A DNA stretch of 6,915 nt from Methanomassiliicoccales archaeon (lineage in GTDB: Archaea; Thermoplasmatota; Thermoplasmata; Methanomassiliicoccales; Methanomethylophilaceae): assembly GCA_900767505.1 (NCBI GenBank), contig CAAFZG010000073.1, positions 1 to 6,915 of the forward strand, read 5' to 3'. Below are positions 5,383 to 6,915 of the stretch, piece after piece. Every line of letters starts with the position of its first letter. The stretch's first letter is position 1. A program made the translations under genes and the position numbers. The notes beneath the pieces are model-generated. The model saw only the letters and a list, made by a program, of their open reading frames with translations. It made no database searches and was not told the DNA's origin.

Positions 5383-6452
5383 GGACAATCATCCATCCCC
5401 GTCCGAATCCGATCGTCGCGGCTATGTACACGCTCCGCGACATGGATGTGGACGTCATCGTGGAGCACGGGCCCTCCGGATGCTGCTTCATGGCGTCCAG
5501 ACCCCTCGAGGATGCGGATGTCAGGGTGGTCACATCGGGGATGAGGGACAACGACCTCATCTTCGGCGGCGATGAACCGCTCATCAACACACTCAAACAG
5601 GTGGAGGAGAAGTTCCACCCCAAGACCGTGGCCGTCGTCGGGACATGTGCAAGCATGATCATCGGCGAGGACCTGGGGAAGACGATCCGCCGCGCAGGCA
5701 TCGATGCGAACGTGTTCCCCGTGGACTGCCACGGATGCATGGGAGACAACACCCGTGGCGCCATCAAGGCCCTGGAGGCCGGAAGGGATGCGGGGATAAT
5801 CGGTCCCGAGGAGTGCGACCGTCAGATCTCCCTGATGAAGGCGGCGACAAAACTTGAGAAGAACGTAGGGATGGCCTCGAAGGACTACATCCAGCCCGCC
5901 GTCAGCCCCACCAAGATGCATGTCTGCAAGAGGATCGCCGATGTCCTGTCGTCCGGAGGCCGTGTCGCCGTTGTTATGGATGCGAAGAAGGAGCTGGCGT
6001 ACCGTTTCGCGGATATGTTCGAAGCCGTCGACAGGGCACGCAGGAAGCTCGGAGGAGAGACCCTTTTCGTAGCCAATCTGGACGATTCCAGGGGGCTTCC
6101 GAGGATAAGGAACTACTGCAGGGAGGTAACCGAGGACCTGAGGTCCAAGGGCGTTGAGATCGACAGGGTCGTAGGCGCTCTCGACGAGTACTCCCTCGTC
6201 GGTCAGGAGATGAAGGATGCTGTGGACGGATTCTCTCCGGATCTCACCATAATCCTGGGGATCTGCCACGCATATCCGGGCATGTCCAGAGATGACATAC
6301 TGATCACAGACCAGCCCAGGCAGCTGGCGAACTACCTCAACCAGGGCTTCACATGGGCCGTTGGGGAGATATCCTCCCATACGATGGTCATGGGCGCCCA
6401 CAGCATAGTGCCGCTCGAGACCGCGGACACGCTGAGGGAGATGCTGGAATGA
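5379..6452 (+). CDS. cfbD: CfbD, NifD-like catalytic component of F430 biosynthesis
   Basis: CfbD is the substrate-binding partner of CfbC; together they perform the multi-electron reduction of Ni-sirohydrochlorin a,c-diamide coupled to gamma-lactam formation. The 357-residue product is a shortened relative of NifD/BchN with the oxidoreductase nitrogenase component 1 fold. Candidate iron-sulfur ligands sit where this family has them: GPSGCCFMASRP with Cys35 and Cys36, VGTCAS with Cys90, and VDCHGC with Cys117 and Cys120. The characterised enzyme is a homodimer with no NifK-like partner, and none is encoded here. Its length is well below NifD, as usual for CfbD. The start is a GTG at 5379 overlapping the cfbE stop by 4 nt (GTGA), supported by a Shine-Dalgarno-like GAGGGAT; the conserved-looking RTIIHPRPNPI follows directly, whereas the next in-frame ATG would remove it. 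The stop overlaps the cfbB start by 4 nt. Which cysteines bind the cluster cannot be decided by eye. Confidence 0.92.
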   Translation: MRTIIHPRPNPIVAAMYTLRDMDVDVIVEHGPSGCCFMASRPLEDADVRVVTSGMRDNDLIFGGDEPLINTLKQVEEKFHPKTVAVVGTCASMIIGEDLGKTIRRAGIDANVFPVDCHGCMGDNTRGAIKALEAGRDAGIIGPEECDRQISLMKAATKLEKNVGMASKDYIQPAVSPTKMHVCKRIADVLSSGGRVAVVMDAKKELAYRFADMFEAVDRARRKLGGETLFVANLDDSRGLPRIRNYCREVTEDLRSKGVEIDRVVGALDEYSLVGQEMKDAVDGFSPDLTIILGICHAYPGMSRDDILITDQPRQLANYLNQGFTWAVGEISSHTMVMGAHSIVPLETADTLREMLE

Positions 6453-6915
6453 AGGGCGTGGTCCTGGCCGGGACCGGCAGCGGCGTCGGGAAGACATCCA
6501 TCGCCACGGGCCTGATGTCCAGATTGTCGAAGACCAAGAAGGTCCAGGCGTTCAAGTCCGGGCCGGATTTCATCGATCCGATGTACCATTCCGCGGCCAC
6601 GGGAAGGCCGTCGAGGAACCTCGATTCGTTCCTTATGGACGATGGCACCATACGCAATCTGGTGGGATACGCATCCAAGGATGCCGACATCTGCATCGTC
6701 GAAGGGGTCCGCGGACTTTACGAGGGGTTCAGCGGAGACGGGGACCAGGGTTCCACGGCATACATCGCGAAGCTCCTGGGGCTCCCTGTGGTCCTGATAG
6801 TCGATGCAAGATCGCTCACCCGTAGCGCCGCTGCGATCGTCCGCGGATTCGCTTCCTTCGATCCCGACGTCAATGTTGCAGGCGTCATCCTGAACAACGT
6901 GTCCGGGAAGCAGCA
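6449..6915 (+). CDS. cfbB: CfbB, Ni-sirohydrochlorin a,c-diamide synthase (partial, 3' end outside window)
   Basis: CfbB amidates the a and c acetate groups of Ni-sirohydrochlorin using ATP and glutamine (or ammonia), directly after nickel insertion. Only the first 155 residues are present, roughly the N-terminal third of a CobB/CbiA-type protein; the C-terminal glutamine amidotransferase domain should lie beyond the edge. Visible motifs are the P-loop GTGSGVGKTS (8-17), FKSGPDFIDPMYH (35-47), LDSFLM (58-63), VEGVRGLYEGF (84-94, matching the VEGVMGLFDG signature), VVLIVDARSLTRSAAAIVRGF and GVILNNVSG. Sequence alone cannot separate it from cobyrinate a,c-diamide synthase (CbiA) of cobalamin synthesis; the operon context decides for CfbB. 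The ATG at 6449 overlaps the cfbD stop (ATGA), with GAGGGAG at 6434-6440 as a well-placed Shine-Dalgarno site. It is open to the window edge with no frame disruption. Confidence 0.9.
   Translation, partial: MKGVVLAGTGSGVGKTSIATGLMSRLSKTKKVQAFKSGPDFIDPMYHSAATGRPSRNLDSFLMDDGTIRNLVGYASKDADICIVEGVRGLYEGFSGDGDQGSTAYIAKLLGLPVVLIVDARSLTRSAAAIVRGFASFDPDVNVAGVILNNVSGKQ

Noticed and set aside
4147..5388. Minus-strand frame of about 413 codons opposite cfbE
   Set aside because: It mirrors cfbE nearly end to end, has no motif I recognise, and is explained by strong codon bias on the sense strand.
2600..6452. Nitrogenase or chlorophyll-type reductase (NifH/NifD or BchL/BchN)
   Set aside because: The NifH-like and NifD-like genes sit with a chelatase, a Mur-ligase-like and a CbiA-like gene, there is no NifK/BchB partner, and both are shorter than nitrogenase proteins; the F430 pathway explains the whole set.

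Overview
The window reads as a piece of chromosome from a methanogenic archaeon. Five consecutive genes (2600 to the right edge) encode the complete set of known coenzyme F430 biosynthesis enzymes in the order cfbC-cfbA-cfbE-cfbD-cfbB, with cfbB cut by the window end. F430 is the nickel tetrapyrrole of methyl-coenzyme M reductase, so this set is close to diagnostic for methanogens or related methane/alkane oxidisers. The moderately high GC content, bacterial-looking flanking genes (an RluF-type pseudouridine synthase, a monoglyceride-lipase-like hydrolase) and exclusive use of TGA stops would fit a gut-type Methanomassiliicoccales (Thermoplasmata). That placement is an inference from style, not from a marker gene.

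Layout. 1-267: AT-rich non-coding leader with a long-range inverted repeat and two TATA-like boxes. 268-972 and 969-1535 (+): rluF and a GNAT acetyltransferase, overlapping by 4 nt as a two-gene operon. 1536-2456 (-): an alpha/beta hydrolase convergent with the GNAT gene; the two stop codons abut with no spacer. 2457-2599: divergent intergenic region with two 8-bp palindromes and a good TATA-like box ahead of cfbC. 2600-6915 (+): the cfb operon, with gaps of 1 and 4 nt and then two 4-nt overlaps, so almost certainly one transcript.

How the cfb genes work together (known pathway): CfbA inserts nickel into sirohydrochlorin. CfbB amidates the a and c acetate side chains. The nitrogenase-like pair CfbC (NifH-like reductase) and CfbD (NifD-like catalytic component) reduces the macrocycle and forms the lactam ring, giving 15,17(3)-seco-F430-17(3)-acid. 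The Mur-ligase-like CfbE closes the final carbocyclic ring to give F430.

The most unusual item is cfbA. Instead of a short chelatase of about 130 residues acting as a homodimer, it is a 260-residue tandem duplication in which both halves keep both presumed metal-binding histidines. I saw no mobile elements, CRISPR arrays, tRNA or rRNA genes, and no evidence for a wholly new system.
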